This document shows positions 10,878 through 21,856 of a DNA stretch of 64,000 nt, in pieces. Under the pieces are notes generated by a model. The model searched no databases, was not told the DNA's origin, and was given only the letters and a program-made list of their open reading frames with translations. The stretch is taken from the NCBI GenBank assembly GCA_001986395.2, contig MQVO02000005.1, positions 1,550,001-1,614,000 on the forward strand, given 5' to 3'. Position 1 is the stretch's first letter. Each line of letters begins with the position of its first letter. Both the position numbers and the translations under genes were made by a program. The stretch is from Irpex lacteus. Taxonomy: Eukaryota > Basidiomycota > Agaricomycetes > Polyporales > Irpicaceae.

Positions 10878-11758
10878 ATGTTCTAGTTCGTGCGCATAAT
10901 CAATCCATCGTTTATACAAACATACATTCTTTGTTTGCCTTTGGTCCTGTCAAAAATTTGGATGAGGCCTGAGAAGCGTATCACCGTCAAGACAGCCTAC
11001 GGACAATGCGTCACCCAGGATCGAGGACTGACGGACTTTGGTCATACTGAAGCAACTGACGTTGAGCCATTGGTATCCGGAAACTTGATCCTGGTAAAAC
11101 TATGATTCTACTGCGCAATTCCCGAGGCATTCACTTCTGTAGCGATGGAGTGAGTCCTATTTACAATGATATATCGCATGTCCGAGGTGTTAGAAGAATA
11201 GTAACACAGGAAACATGGAATAACGGTTGACTCAAGTGCGCCCTTCGTTTTCTTGTAGTCATAGCTCCCGCTGAATGAACCATATCTTTCAACGAATGAT
11301 CTTTAACCCAGGCTATCACAGGCTGCCTTCAGCAAGGATCACTGGCAAACAAATTAGCATACCCACCTTACAAATATTCGTAGACTTCGCTGTCTTTCTA
11401 TCAGGTATTCTCAATATTAAGGATCCATGGCTATACACCTATGTGACAGCCAGTTTCAATCGCTTCGGGCGCGACACAATATGAATGAAGATTGGAATAT
11501 CGGAAACACACAAAATGAATTCCAGGAGACCTGAAGATCAACGCCGTCATGAATGTGCCTGTCACTGTTGTTCGTCGTTAAACGTTAACCCCGCAATCAG
11601 TATGTCACGATCTGGTATGTCTTCGCTAAGACCGTTGTATGATTTGTTGCGATTGACCTTACGTCGGCGCGTCGGCGTTCGTTGCGCGAGCAGTTGTGGG
11701 GGTCTCATGTACGAATATATATGTGTTCGTTGATGGTCGATATCCCTTCATCGGAAGG
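10878..11758. other. Intergenic, no gene recognised
   Basis: Several short open frames (10890-11105, 11275-11484, 11485-11733) have neither motifs nor splice partners. The sequence is less GC-rich than its neighbours. I see no RNA gene or repeat. Confidence 0.4.
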
Positions 11759-12291
11759 ATGTCAAGCCCTCCCAGGTCTCCACAGTCGACAGAGACAAGT
11801 GCAGGTCGTGGGCAGTCCCAACATGTAATCTGTGGGCAAGTCGAGTAAGTAGAGTCTTCGCCGTGTTTGAATATATGACTAACGCCACACCAGTCTGGAG
11901 TCTTACACATCGCAACTCTGCGCAATGTTGAACGAAACCGAGGAGCAGCAGGCCTGTCAGTCCTTAGCGCAAGAGTCCACCAAAGTAGTGATCACTATCT
12001 CCGCTCGCCGCATCCCTCTCAGGTATGTATAGCACAGTACTCCCGAACAAGCTATCTGACTTCATGGATCGCTTGATATATAGGCGTTCTGCAAAGAAAA
12101 AGGTACCTCGCCGACCTGCAGACGATGGTTCCGTGCCCTCGAAACGTGCACTATCGGCAAAACCTACGACTCTCCATGCTGGGGCAAAGACTCTTGTCAA
12201 GCTGAAGCCTTCTACAAAGCCACAGGAGGGGAGTGAAGGCACGAGTCAGACTGCTTCAACAAGCTGTAATAGCCCGCCAGGTCAGAGCTAG
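11759..12291 (+). CDS. Short hypothetical protein
   Basis: Three exons with good donor and acceptor sites: 11759-11844 (GTAAGT donor), 11894-12022 (GTATGT donor), 12084-12291; 140 aa. Family not recognised. The first part is Ser/Pro/Gln-rich, the middle is acidic and helical (YTSQLCAMLNETEEQQACQS), followed by a basic cluster (RRIPLRRSAKKKVPRRP) that could be a nuclear localisation signal, then a Ser/Thr/Lys-rich tail. There is no signal peptide or membrane helix. Support comes only from intact frame across two introns. Confidence 0.5.
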
Positions 12292-12409
12292 TATTTGCAT
12301 TACAATGCCGTGTACGTCGTCGAGAACAACGTCTATCTTTCATACTGGCTTGTACTGGCCACGCAAACTAGTTGTTTTGGTCTTCCAGTGCCATGAAGCT
12401 CATAGCAAC

Positions 12410-12909
12410 ATGATGAACATGAGGCCGGCGGACCGTGGGACTCAGAGGGTAGTCTCTCATTTCCATATGTACTCATATCGGCACTGTTCGGTGAAAGCCA
12501 TGAGTGTATTGACATCTGATGACAGAATGAGTCCGCTCTCTACGAAGATTCCTCTTACGGTTCTCTCAGGCTACGAGCCGTACTAATCAGTGAACGTTCG
12601 TTCAAGCTTCAACTTCTTGAAAGCTTCACCGCGTACCGCCCTGGATCCGATGATGAATGGCCACTAGGATGGAAACAGCATTCACAGGTATCGTGGTACT
12701 TACTACAACCCAACCTCGGTACTGACGGAAGCGCGGCCCCTTTGACCAGCCTCTTACAACAGCTTCAATACGCAAGATCAGCTATTATGGTTCGACGTTC
12801 TGATGTCAGAGTTCGAGAATGTCCTCTTCAATGCTGTATCATGTGGTCCACGGGAACGTGGTTGGCTTCGAAGCACCCACTGAGGGATACTAATACTCCT
12901 TCTCTGTGA
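12410..12909 (+). CDS. Weakly supported hypothetical protein
   Basis: A frame open for 127 codons from 12526 to 12909 begins right after a TGACAG acceptor, and can be joined to 12410-12448, which starts ATG ATG AAC ATG (140 aa). The body includes FTAYRPGSDDEWPLGW and LTSLLQQLQYARSA. I recognise no family. The donor at 12449 (GTAGTC) is weak, so the 5' part may be wrong, or the exon may belong to a longer or decayed gene. Confidence 0.25.
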
Positions 12910-13072
12910 TGGACGCACGAAAGCGTCGTCGTCAGGACAGTAAGTGACCATTGCTCATATACGTAGTCAGCCCAACACATAATAACTCAGTAGCAAGCTG
13001 TTTGACCTGGCTTGAGCCACACCCGGGATCCTCGATCACCCCCCGCTGGAACACAGGCATCAGTACAGCAAG

Positions 13073-14100
13073 ATGTTGTCCTCCTTGTACTCTGCCCTGC
13101 TCACAATACTTGGGCTCATTGGTTTCCCGGGGCTTTTGCAAGGAATCGTTGGATACTACAATCCGTCTGTACTCGGAGGGTCCTGGCTGAATGACGCTGG
13201 CAACGGTTTCGGCGAACCGTTAAATGTAAGTCTTGGGGTGCTGTGATACCCATGGATACTAAAACGGCGGTCTATTTCTCCAACAGGTAGTGATCTCTGG
13301 GCTCAGTGCACCTGAGGTGTTGACTGACGAAGGGTTTCTCAACTACGCCAAGTCCATCGGATTGTGAGTCCTTTGAAACTCGAGGAGATTGAAATCGTGT
13401 AACAGCTGGTCTTCTTCGTTTCTAAGCTCGGAAGAATGCTTTGGCCTCCATCTAGGCAACCCTTTTTCAGCTAACCTGGGAGATGGCAACGGATGGGTAA
13501 ATCAGACCATTGAACTTCGTCAGGATTATGGTAGCGCAGATATTGGCACTTGCCTAGAGAGTCTTATTGGTGGCAACCACTTCAGGTGAGTTCTGATACT
13601 TCTTTAGGAAAATGTGGCTTACTCACGGGTTTGATCAGAGTTTATCGTCAGAACGGTATATTGGCTAACAGCGGTGCTCTTTTCCTCGCGTATGTGCATG
13701 GGTCATAGTTATTTGTTCTGATTATTTATGCATGTTGTTTGTTTGTAGTGTATCGCAGGAGGAGCCGGTCACAGAACACCACGACATCGAGCCCGACGGG
13801 TATAACCTTGGACGGTGAATATTTTCCTCTCTGTTCGCTTGATCTACCATCTGACAGTGCGAGCCCTCAGTGACGCCCTCGTACAAGCTGCAACAGGCGT
13901 CTCCCATCACGACGGTGTCTCGTATACGACAACAGCAGGGACATTAGTAGGTGTTATGCCTGTCGGTGCTAACGGTGTGAATCATGGTGAGTCCATAACT
14001 GTCAGTAGCGCTCACATGAGAGCAGTCGCTTACATGGACTGCACCAGACATCGAAGTCGATGGAAATGCCGTTCTTCTGACCGTCCGAATCAACAACTGA
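13073..14100 (+). CDS. Secreted protein of unknown function, tandem copy 1
   Basis: Seven exons: 13073-13225, 13287-13363, 13427-13585, 13639-13689, 13749-13814, 13871-13986, 14048-14100; 224 aa. The hydrophobic N-terminus (MLSSLYSALLTILGLIGFPG) looks like a signal peptide. Conserved blocks shared with the next gene: APEVLTDEGFLNYAKSIGF, ANLGDGNG, LIGGNHFRVYRQNG, LANSGALFLAVS, PDGYNLGRD, and a terminal DGNAVLLTV. I have the impression of a widespread fungal family of small secreted proteins, but I know of no function. All six introns fall at the same positions and phases as in the neighbour at 14502, showing tandem duplication. Copy 1 has an insert around EECFGLHLGNPFS and a shorter N-terminal region. 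Confidence 0.75.
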
Positions 14101-14501
14101 TATCTCCACATACTATTCACTCGTTTATTCTCTGACTCTTGTAACGACGCTTAACGACTTGTCACGACCTATAATGACCTTTGCTTGCATTGACCTCGAG
14201 TGCCCCGGTATCAGGCGTCCTATCGCTCACGAGCGAAGACTGCAAGCACATTGTTGTTCACAGATTCCACCAAACCAAGGCGCCTTCGTGGATGGTTGTA
14301 TTGGGAGCATTACTCGCACGAAGAGTGAACTTTCTCATGCCGACAGTTTCACTGATCTTTTCTGTGGGAATATACTGTTATGGCTTGTCGTTGAACCCCT
14401 CTCAGCTCTTTTAGTGACTAGTCTCCACGAGGCAGAAGACACAGCTCCAAACTTTCATACCTGAACACGCTGTCCGACCCAGTGACCACCTCTGCACCAG
14501 T
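14101..14501. other. Spacer between the tandem secreted-protein genes
   Basis: About 400 bp serving as 3' UTR of copy 1 and promoter of copy 2. An open frame at 14181-14414 (no ATG at its start) encodes a hydrophobic tail (MPTVSLIFSVGIYCYGLSL). It could be a small exon or chance; I do not call it a gene. Confidence 0.35.
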
Positions 14502-15513
14502 ATGTTCACCTCCCTTCTGCTCATAACGGCGTTGGGAGCTATCTCTCGCATTTCCAATGCGTTACCTGCAATCCCAGTACAGAACAAGACGGCCTTCTTC
14601 AATCCTATAGACCGGAATGGCTCGTTCTTCGCGTCTTTTGACGCTAAAGATCAAGGTCCTGGCGAACCATTGAATGTGAGTTTCTCGTAGTCTCTGGTAT
14701 AAGAGTCTAAATGAGGCCGACTTATCGGTTTACAGGTTATTATAGCGGGATCTTCTTCGCCAGAAGTTCTGACCGATGGGGGCATTCTGCAATACGCTCG
14801 CGCGATTGGCTTGTGAGTCGCTTCGTTTCGACGACTACGTATATTATGACGAACACTGTAATAAGTTCGACGGATTGTATCAGTTTCGGTCGTGGATCGC
14901 CCCAAGTCGCAAATCTAGGTGACGGTAATGGCCCACAACCTCAAATCTTCGAACTTCGCGAGGATTTCGGGAATGCACAGACTGGGGTGTGCATCGAGCA
15001 GTTGATCGGTGGCAACCATTTTCGGTACGCGTTGGAGAGGCTGACATAACAAGGGTTGTTTTCAACTAGTATCGCAGAGTCTACCGTCAGAACGGGTCAC
15101 TTGCAAATAGTGGAGCCCTATTCCTCGCGTGAGCTGATCACTCGATATAGCAAAGAGGCAATAGAGGCTCACCTGTGAACAGTGTATCTTCGGAACTGAA
15201 CGTGCTCCATAACCATACCATTTCTGCAGACGGCTACAACCGAGGAAGGTGCGAAGCTTTCAGATAAAAATCGAACGGCATCTCAACGACGTTGTCAGAG
15301 ACTTTCTAGTGAGAGGCGCAGTAGGTGCGAAGAGCTTCAATGGAACAACGTTCAACACAGTGGCCAAGAATTTCACAGCGGTAATGCCCGCCGGCAGCAA
15401 GAACGTGAACCACAGTAGGTATTCTCTTCTCTTACGTACGATGCCCTTATATCTTGTTCATAGATATCTCTGTCGACGGCAACGCCGTGCTGTTGACCGT
15501 GACCGTCAACTAG
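14502..15513 (+). CDS. Secreted protein of unknown function, tandem copy 2
   Basis: Seven exons: 14502-14675, 14736-14812, 14884-15024, 15078-15128, 15183-15248, 15299-15414, 15464-15513; 224 aa. The signal peptide is clear (MFTSLLLITALGAISRISNA). The blocks match copy 1: SPEVLTDGGILQYARAIGF, ANLGDGNG, LIGGNHFRVYRQNG, LANSGALFLAVS, ADGYNRGRD, DGNAVLLTV. Several Asn-X-Ser/Thr sequons (NKT, NGS, NHT, NGT, NFT) suggest N-glycosylation in the secretory pathway. Intron positions equal those of copy 1. Divergence outside the blocks is large, so the duplication is not recent. Confidence 0.8.
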
Positions 15514-15766
15514 GATATGAATCAGCCTATATTGATGCGTACGGACTGGGGTGAGCTCCTAAGTAGAAATAATCAGAAGCGGTGCATTGAGTGGGAATAT
15601 GAGTATACGAAGAATACAGAAACCAAAAGCCGAGATGAGTGTGATGGTATGCAAGCGATGCTGAAGAAAGTATGCGAGAAAGGGGTAGTGATAAAATATA
15701 GTCATGAACTGCGTGACGTGACGAGTCGTAAAAGAACTCAGAACGAGTCCTCGTGTGATAATACCA

Positions 15767-17784
15767 TTATACGGCTTCAGGCTCAACCCATTGCCCCCAT
15801 TCGACCTCTTCGTTGATATTCTTGGGCAGGGTCATAGTACAGTCTTCATCATCGAGTTCACCCTCCGCATCCTCGTCTGTTTCGTGCTCCGAAGCAAGGT
15901 CAAAGTTTTGGTTTTCGGCACGTACTTCTTCCAAGGTTCGGCGTTTCACTCTAGACAACACATGGTCTAGGTTTGCAAAGTTGGCATCGTCTTCGGCGAA
16001 CTTCCTATGCTTTTTGGACACAATGTGCTACAAGTCACCGAAATTAATATGTGCTCGAGAGAACAAAGTGGCAGCATCCGCATCTACTTACGTCATTGAA
16101 GTCTTCGAACTTTACTCGACAGCTCTCGCAATATCCTGGCTTGGAACCTTCATCACGTTTCGGAAGACGCATCGTATTTGTGCTGCGACTCTTCCGTAGC
16201 ATGCGCTGAGGGCGATCAGGGATAGTGAGCGGAGGACCCATAGAATTCTCCTTTCCAACTGTGGGCTGGACGTATGAGAGTCGGCGAGAGGTAACGATTT
16301 CCTTGTTGAGTTTCCCAGCTATGTTTCTCGGAAGGTGTAACGAGCGCAAAGACAGGCCAGCGGTTGAGGTCGTGCCTGTAGTGGAGGTGATACCTACGCT
16401 ATTACCGGAGGCCGCAACGTAGTTGCCAGAAGCAAGGTAACCAGATGCCGCCGCAGAGTCTGCGTCGCCTTCGAAATCTGGACGATCTGGAAAGTCCTCC
16501 GCAAACTCTTCGCCTTGTGAGGCTCGGCGTCGCATATTGTGCATAGACACTGTGCGGCGAAGATCTCCCTTCTTCATGGCCGCCTGCTGCGCCCGCCTTC
16601 GGCGCTCCTGTTCGCGTAGCTTGGCCTTACGGCGTGCGAGTTCTTGCTCTCGGTCTTGCTCCGCGCGTTCAGCTTTCTCAACTCTCTTCTCTTCCTTCTC
16701 GTCGAACGGAACGAATGGGCCTCTCGCACGAGGATCGCAATACAGTACTGGCCACGAGCCTTTCTCCTTTCCATCGCGGGACTTCGATACGGGATACTCC
16801 AATGCGACGATGGTCTGCAGCTCTTGTCGAATGTCCTCCACAAGAACAAAATAGCTATTCTTGGCGAAATAAACGAAGTCATGTCGTTTCTGTGTAGGAT
16901 CGCGCTCGGAAGTACCGTGTAAACGCTCGCTTTCCAATAGCCGCGTCAGGGATCGTTCTCTCGTGAGCTGAGCAGCGCGTGGGGCTGCAGAGGTGGAGGC
17001 AGGTGTCCCGGACGTCGATGGGATACAACGATCGAGAACACTCCGGAGTTTGTCAACGGACCAGACTTTCTGGTCAAATGCGAGAGCCTTCTTCACGAGT
17101 TCCGCTCCTGGAGTATCGACAGCGGTCCTACACATACGCCATCAGTAATCCGTCGATGCCGATAAAGGGCTTGTTACACACCGTCTTAGTTGAATAGGAC
17201 TCTTCAGTCCTGATGGATCGTCCTGACCAAGCCGAGATTTGTGGTTTTCCTTGTTTACCAAGCCTTCTTCTGCACTTGCCACAATTAGATGGGTAACATC
17301 CTTGGAAAAGAAGTCTTCTATGCGCTACACCGCGATAAGCCCACGAACCAAATCAAATGTGCAATGTACTTACTGCACCCATATGCATGACTAGCCTCTC
17401 CAACTCTTTCCGAACCGACGCCGTGTCAGGCTCAAGTAAATCTAGGTCGAAATAGAAGACCCAGTTGGGGAAAGCACGAGTATATTTCACTCGAAACTCT
17501 TCTTCGCGTTCCAAACGCTTCCTGTCACGATCTTCCTTGGTCTCCTTGGTCTCTTTGCCGTCGCGTCGCCTGGCCTCATCGCGGTTAGATGCAGCGGGCA
17601 AGCGGGGACTCTCGAAGAGGGCCTTGGTACGTTTTGCGTGGAGACTATCACCCGGCTCTGGCGACCTCGCGCGCTTGACCGAAGATGACTTGCTGACATT
17701 GGTCTTCCAAGTCGCGGACGACGACGCTGAGAGGTGGTTTGTGGTCGAGCGACTCGATAGTGGATTGCGGAACAGCGTCGACAT
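15767..17784 (-). CDS. DBF4: Dbf4-like regulatory subunit of Cdc7 kinase
   Basis: Four exons: 17784-17374, 17324-17182, 17127-16092, 16027-15767; 616 aa. Dbf4 activates Cdc7 to phosphorylate MCM helicase subunits at replication origins. The signature is the C-terminal Dbf4-type zinc finger PGYCESCRVKFEDFND-HIVSKKH, restored across intron 3 (Cys518, Cys521, His531, His537). The segment YFVLVEDIRQELQTIVALEY to WPVLYCDPRARGPF corresponds to motif M, which binds Cdc7. Exons 1-2 (AFPNWVFYFDLDLL...VRKELERLVMHMGA, then FFSKDVTHLIVA) form the BRCT-like motif N. A long Lys/Arg/Glu coiled stretch lies near residues 330-370. It is divergently arranged with the gamma-tubulin complex gene, 348 bp between start codons. 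Confidence 0.93.
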
Positions 17785-17969
17785 ATCTGTGGCTTCAGGA
17801 AAGGCTGCGAGTAAGGCGGGTGGTCAGGGAGCTATGCAAGACGATTGGTCAGGTGAAGCCACAGTATCTAGGCAGAACACCCTTGTCGACGACGAGAGCA
17901 ACGACGCCGACGCGACAAACGACGGCGACGACGAGGGCGGGCACGGTGGAGGTTGCAGGCGGAGACACG

Positions 17970-18002
17970 CGGTGTGACACCTACTATAACGTAGTCACAC
18001 CG
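17970..18002. repeat. 9-bp inverted repeat in a bidirectional promoter
   Basis: CGGTGTGAC at 17970-17978 is repeated as its perfect complement GTCACACCG at 17994-18002, with a 15-bp spacer. It sits about midway between the divergent DBF4 and gamma-tubulin complex genes (17785-18132). It could be a dimeric transcription-factor site; the rest of the 348-bp region shows no other clear element. Confidence 0.4.
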
Positions 18003-18132
18003 AATCAACATCCGCGTGACACTGAGCGTGACGTACTGCCAATCACATGACCGTGTCCCGGTATAGGGCGCTTACTTATTACCATAAGCTTGGACCAGTA
18101 CTTCAATAGTGCACCCCAACGATAGGATCGAT

Positions 18133-21100
18133 ATGGACGACTTCATTCTTGCTATAGAGCCAGAAGAAAATGGATTAGAATTCTTACCTGATCTAGAATT
18201 TTCGTGGTCTCCATTTTCTGTTCCTCGGCTGGAAGAAAAGCCTCAAAATCCCATAATTGACACCCTCAGACTGAATCGCAAGAAGGCAGGCACCCATGGC
18301 ACACCTTATAGTGGACAGCAGGCTGCATTTTCTATACAAGAGGAGGAAGACGAGCTTGACTCTGACAGACTCCTCGCAGCTGTGCCGATCAGCACGGAAG
18401 ACATATGGGAGCAAGCTATTTCTTCCCAAAGTCCTGCGTTGGTGTGTTTCTCATGAAATAGTCGTATTGATTGGCACACTCAACAGTTCCTCAGAATATT
18501 GCTGCCTCCTGGGACACTGTCAGTGAACCATATGTGCTCCCAGCACTCTCATCGAGCTATCTTTCCCAACAAACTCCTCGTGTTTTATCGGCTACACAGC
18601 GTCTGTGAGTTGCAGATAATCTGCCCTCACCTTATAAGTATAACTGAAGTCCTCATTCTACTACTAGTCTAGGTGATTGTGATCAAGACATCACCGCTGT
18701 CACCTCAAATGAGCTATTGCTCTGCATTGACGGGATGCTCAGAGGGATTTCTTCTGTGCTCTACGTCTGGGATCCTGAGGCCCAGACGTTTCATCCACGA
18801 GATACTGCGTATAGCTCTACAGGTAGATTGGTTCTATCCGGTATGAGTCTGGCTACTACCGAAAGGTAAGTTTGCACGGTCATATCTACTACCAATTCTC
18901 AGGGTCACGACAGTTTAATGCGGCGGTTCATCACGATCGGCTCTCTGGTTCGTCGCTTAGAAGCACTTGTTACCGATGTCTGGCAAACGTTGGTCATCTC
19001 TCGACGCTTCTGCTTCCTTGTACTGACAGAAATTTTAGTTCTAGTCAAGCAGGGCCGGCCGTACACTCCTTTACACATGCCGTATCGTCCATCTTGGAAC
19101 ACCTCAAACCTACTATCGCGAACATCTTACAGTCTGCATTGCGCGGCAGTGGAAGTGGCAAGGCGGGCCCTCAGGCACTTGCACGTCTATGGTCAGAATG
19201 CTCAAGCATCGAGGAGCAATTGGAGGTAGTGGCCGATCTGTGTGGTTGCGTACGTAGCTCTAAGCTTTCATTGTGCGGCGGTATTCACAACATAACATAT
19301 CGCTGGCAGGGGATGGATGATTCTTCTCGAACTCGCGACCTGGTATCCCAATCTGCCACTCAAATCTTGTCCCGTGTATACCAGCGACTCGACACCCACC
19401 TAGGCTCTGAGCACGGCGTCAATATCAGTGCCAGTCTAGCATTCATTCTCAGCGTAACCTCAGCGGACTACTTCGATCAAGTTTGCCGCCGGGTTGGCTA
19501 CAGCGGTAACGACGACCATGACCTGGCAGCTATCTCGCAGAAGAACCTTTCCACGCCGTTCGACGACTTCGACGAAAGCCAAGCTGAAGAGCCGCCTGTC
19601 CCAGAGGATGAAGATGACGGTGATGTTCCGTGCTTCTTCCAGGATTTCTTTGCCCGTGCGCTATCCAACGCAAAGAAGTCCTTGAAACTTCTCCGCATCG
19701 CTCATCCAAACCATCCCATCCTCGACAGTGCTGGATTAAGTAGAGATCCAATACGTTGGTTCTGGTCTACAGCTGATGTCACGAAAGCCTGGCTGGGATC
19801 CGAGGTCGACCTCATAGAATCAGATTCGCCTGATCCATACTCTCGAACAAGTCGTTCTCAATCACCTGACCCAAACGATACGCATTATCCTGCAGACTTC
19901 CTGGATTTCAAGCGATTCGATTTGGAGCCGGGCGCCGAAGTTTACGCTGGAAAGCCCAAAGAGACTCACTCTCGCATACCACAATTTACGGAATTCCTCA
20001 CCTCCTTCCCTGATACTCTGCCCTCATTGACCCCATCTCTATCTGATCTCACTGATCTCGTTCTTGCGCCGTTGGCCACACACGTTGACTCGTTATCCAC
20101 GGCCCTGCTCGACACCTTCCTCTCGCCCTCGAGTGGATATCTCAAGTTCTCCACGCATCTCGTGCTCCTTCGATCGTTCTTGCTGCTCGCCTCCCCTTCT
20201 CTCAAAGGCCACTTGGAAGGTTCACTTTTCTCAAATTATATAGGAGATTCCGATTTGGGAATAGTGCCGCCTCGTGGTTCTCTGAAGAGAAGAATGAACG
20301 GCCAGTCGTCCTGGGTCATCGGCCTCGCTCCAGGGCTAATGGCAGGCGGCTGGCCACCAGCAGGCGCAGACCTCAGTTTCCTCCTGCGGACTGTAATTTT
20401 TGATGCCCTTGACCATGAGTACCCTGGTCGACAGCTCAGAGATAGCCGATCTACATCTGATAGTCAGGCCGATGAGGGTGCAATATTTGATGAAGCGGAG
20501 TGGAGATTAGGATTCGCTATACGCGATCTTCCTACCGGCTCGGGACAGGCAAAATGGCTAAATCCACGGAGTACGTGCCTTTTTCTGACTGTTGTGTGTG
20601 CTGAGACTCATTGAGCTACGCAGGCATTGAGTAAGTATCCTGTAAAATCCCTTCGCAGAGTAAGTATTGACAGAGACTCAGGGCCCTCGACTTCTTATAC
20701 ATGAACTATCAACCACCTCCTGCGCTCGAGGTGCTAATTACACAGGACACATTATCGAAGTACCACCGACTATTTGTATTCAACATTAGGCTCTTACGGG
20801 GTGAGTGCTCCATATTCGATTTTGTAAAGATTGTTAACCCTTCGTTCCAGTGGAGAACGTCGTGAAAGCTCTATTCCGGATGACCTCGCCCGGTTCAGAC
20901 CCTCTCTTCCAAACTATAACGCCCTCACAGAAGTTATTCGAACACCTCCGCTTCATGGCTAGTTCATTCGTCCAGACGCTCTCCTCATACGTATATGACG
21001 TAGCAATAGGCAGTAACTTCGACGCCTTCTTGTTCAAGCTCGACAAATCGGATGGCGTAGACTCGGATGGAGAGTCACACACTTTCCGCGATGTCTTTTC

Positions 21101-21559
21101 ACTGGCAGAGGCTCATTCGAAGCTCATGGACGATGTTCTCAGCGCCTGCTTGATGCGTTCCTCGCAAAAGCCGGTTGGGGACCTTCTGCGCAGTATCCTA
21201 GATATTGTCCTCGAGTTCGGAATCTTGATGAGTGACTTGCACCAAGGTCGTATCCAGGAATATCAAGCCGTAGGCCCGCTTGAGGATCTACACGCTAGCT
21301 TTAGGAAGAAAATGATAGTGCTTGTATGTATCGCTCTGTGCAGTGGCAAACTATATTCTGATCGTAACATCTCTAGGTGAAGGTCCTGCGAAGCCTCGTG
21401 GACAAAGGCACAATGTCGACGAAGATGTCATTCGAGGACATGCGACTTCAAATTCTCACGGGTCATAATCTGCGGGGGGTTGGGGTCACAGCCAATCTGT
21501 TCGACCTTCTCGTTCGGTTGGATGTCGCACAGTGGTGGACGAGACAAGGACGCAAATGA
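18133..21559 (+). CDS. Gamma-tubulin complex component (Spc97/Spc98 family)
   Basis: Ten exons: 18133-18441, 18495-18604, 18668-18865, 18914-18988, 19039-19249, 19310-20570, 20624-20630, 20682-20800, 20851-21323, 21377-21559; 981 aa. GCP proteins assemble with gamma-tubulin to nucleate microtubules at spindle pole bodies. The N-terminal GCP part has the short WDPEAQTFHPR and LVRRLEALVTDVWQ segments. The C-terminal part is typical: LDFLYMNYQPPPALEVLIT, LSKYHRLFVFNIRLLRVE, then helices with LRFMASSFVQTLSSYVYDV. Large Ser/Asp/Glu-rich insertions separate the two halves, more like GCP5/GCP6 (Mod21/Alp16) than GCP2/3; I cannot choose between them. A 7-nt microexon (20624-20630) is needed to keep frame before LDFLYMNY. 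Confidence 0.85.
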
Positions 21560-21829
21560 ATTGCATGAAGTAAGTTGTGATAAGCAGTGGAGGAAATGGT
21601 GTGTGTATTTTTATGGTGCGGTTGATCACGTTATTGTATCATTATTGTGTGTAGCTCTATGCAGGGCATTGCAGTACGGTACCTTTGTATACATCCTGGA
21701 GCATACCAGGATCGCTGCCGCTTTTGGCATGCCGAATAAGTTGAGATCCGATTCAAGCTCCGATTCCTGAGAAGATTGCCTCATATAGGAATTATCTACG
21801 CAATTTCAGTTTCTCCTCCGGACGGCCAT
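21560..21829. other. 3' flank of gamma-tubulin complex gene up to the transposon
   Basis: 270 bp of 3' UTR and spacer ending at the left terminal repeat. No gene seen. Confidence 0.4.
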
Positions 21830-21856
21830 TACTGTAATGACATGACCTGATGTTCA
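21830..21856 (+). repeat. Left terminal inverted repeat
   Basis: 27 bp beginning TACTGTAATGACATGACC. It matches the reverse complement of 26117-26143 at 26 of 27 positions (C/T difference at position 12). Just inside lie further TGTTCA/TGAACAT and GTCAC(A/G)CGTCAC motifs up to about 21920. Confidence 0.9.
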
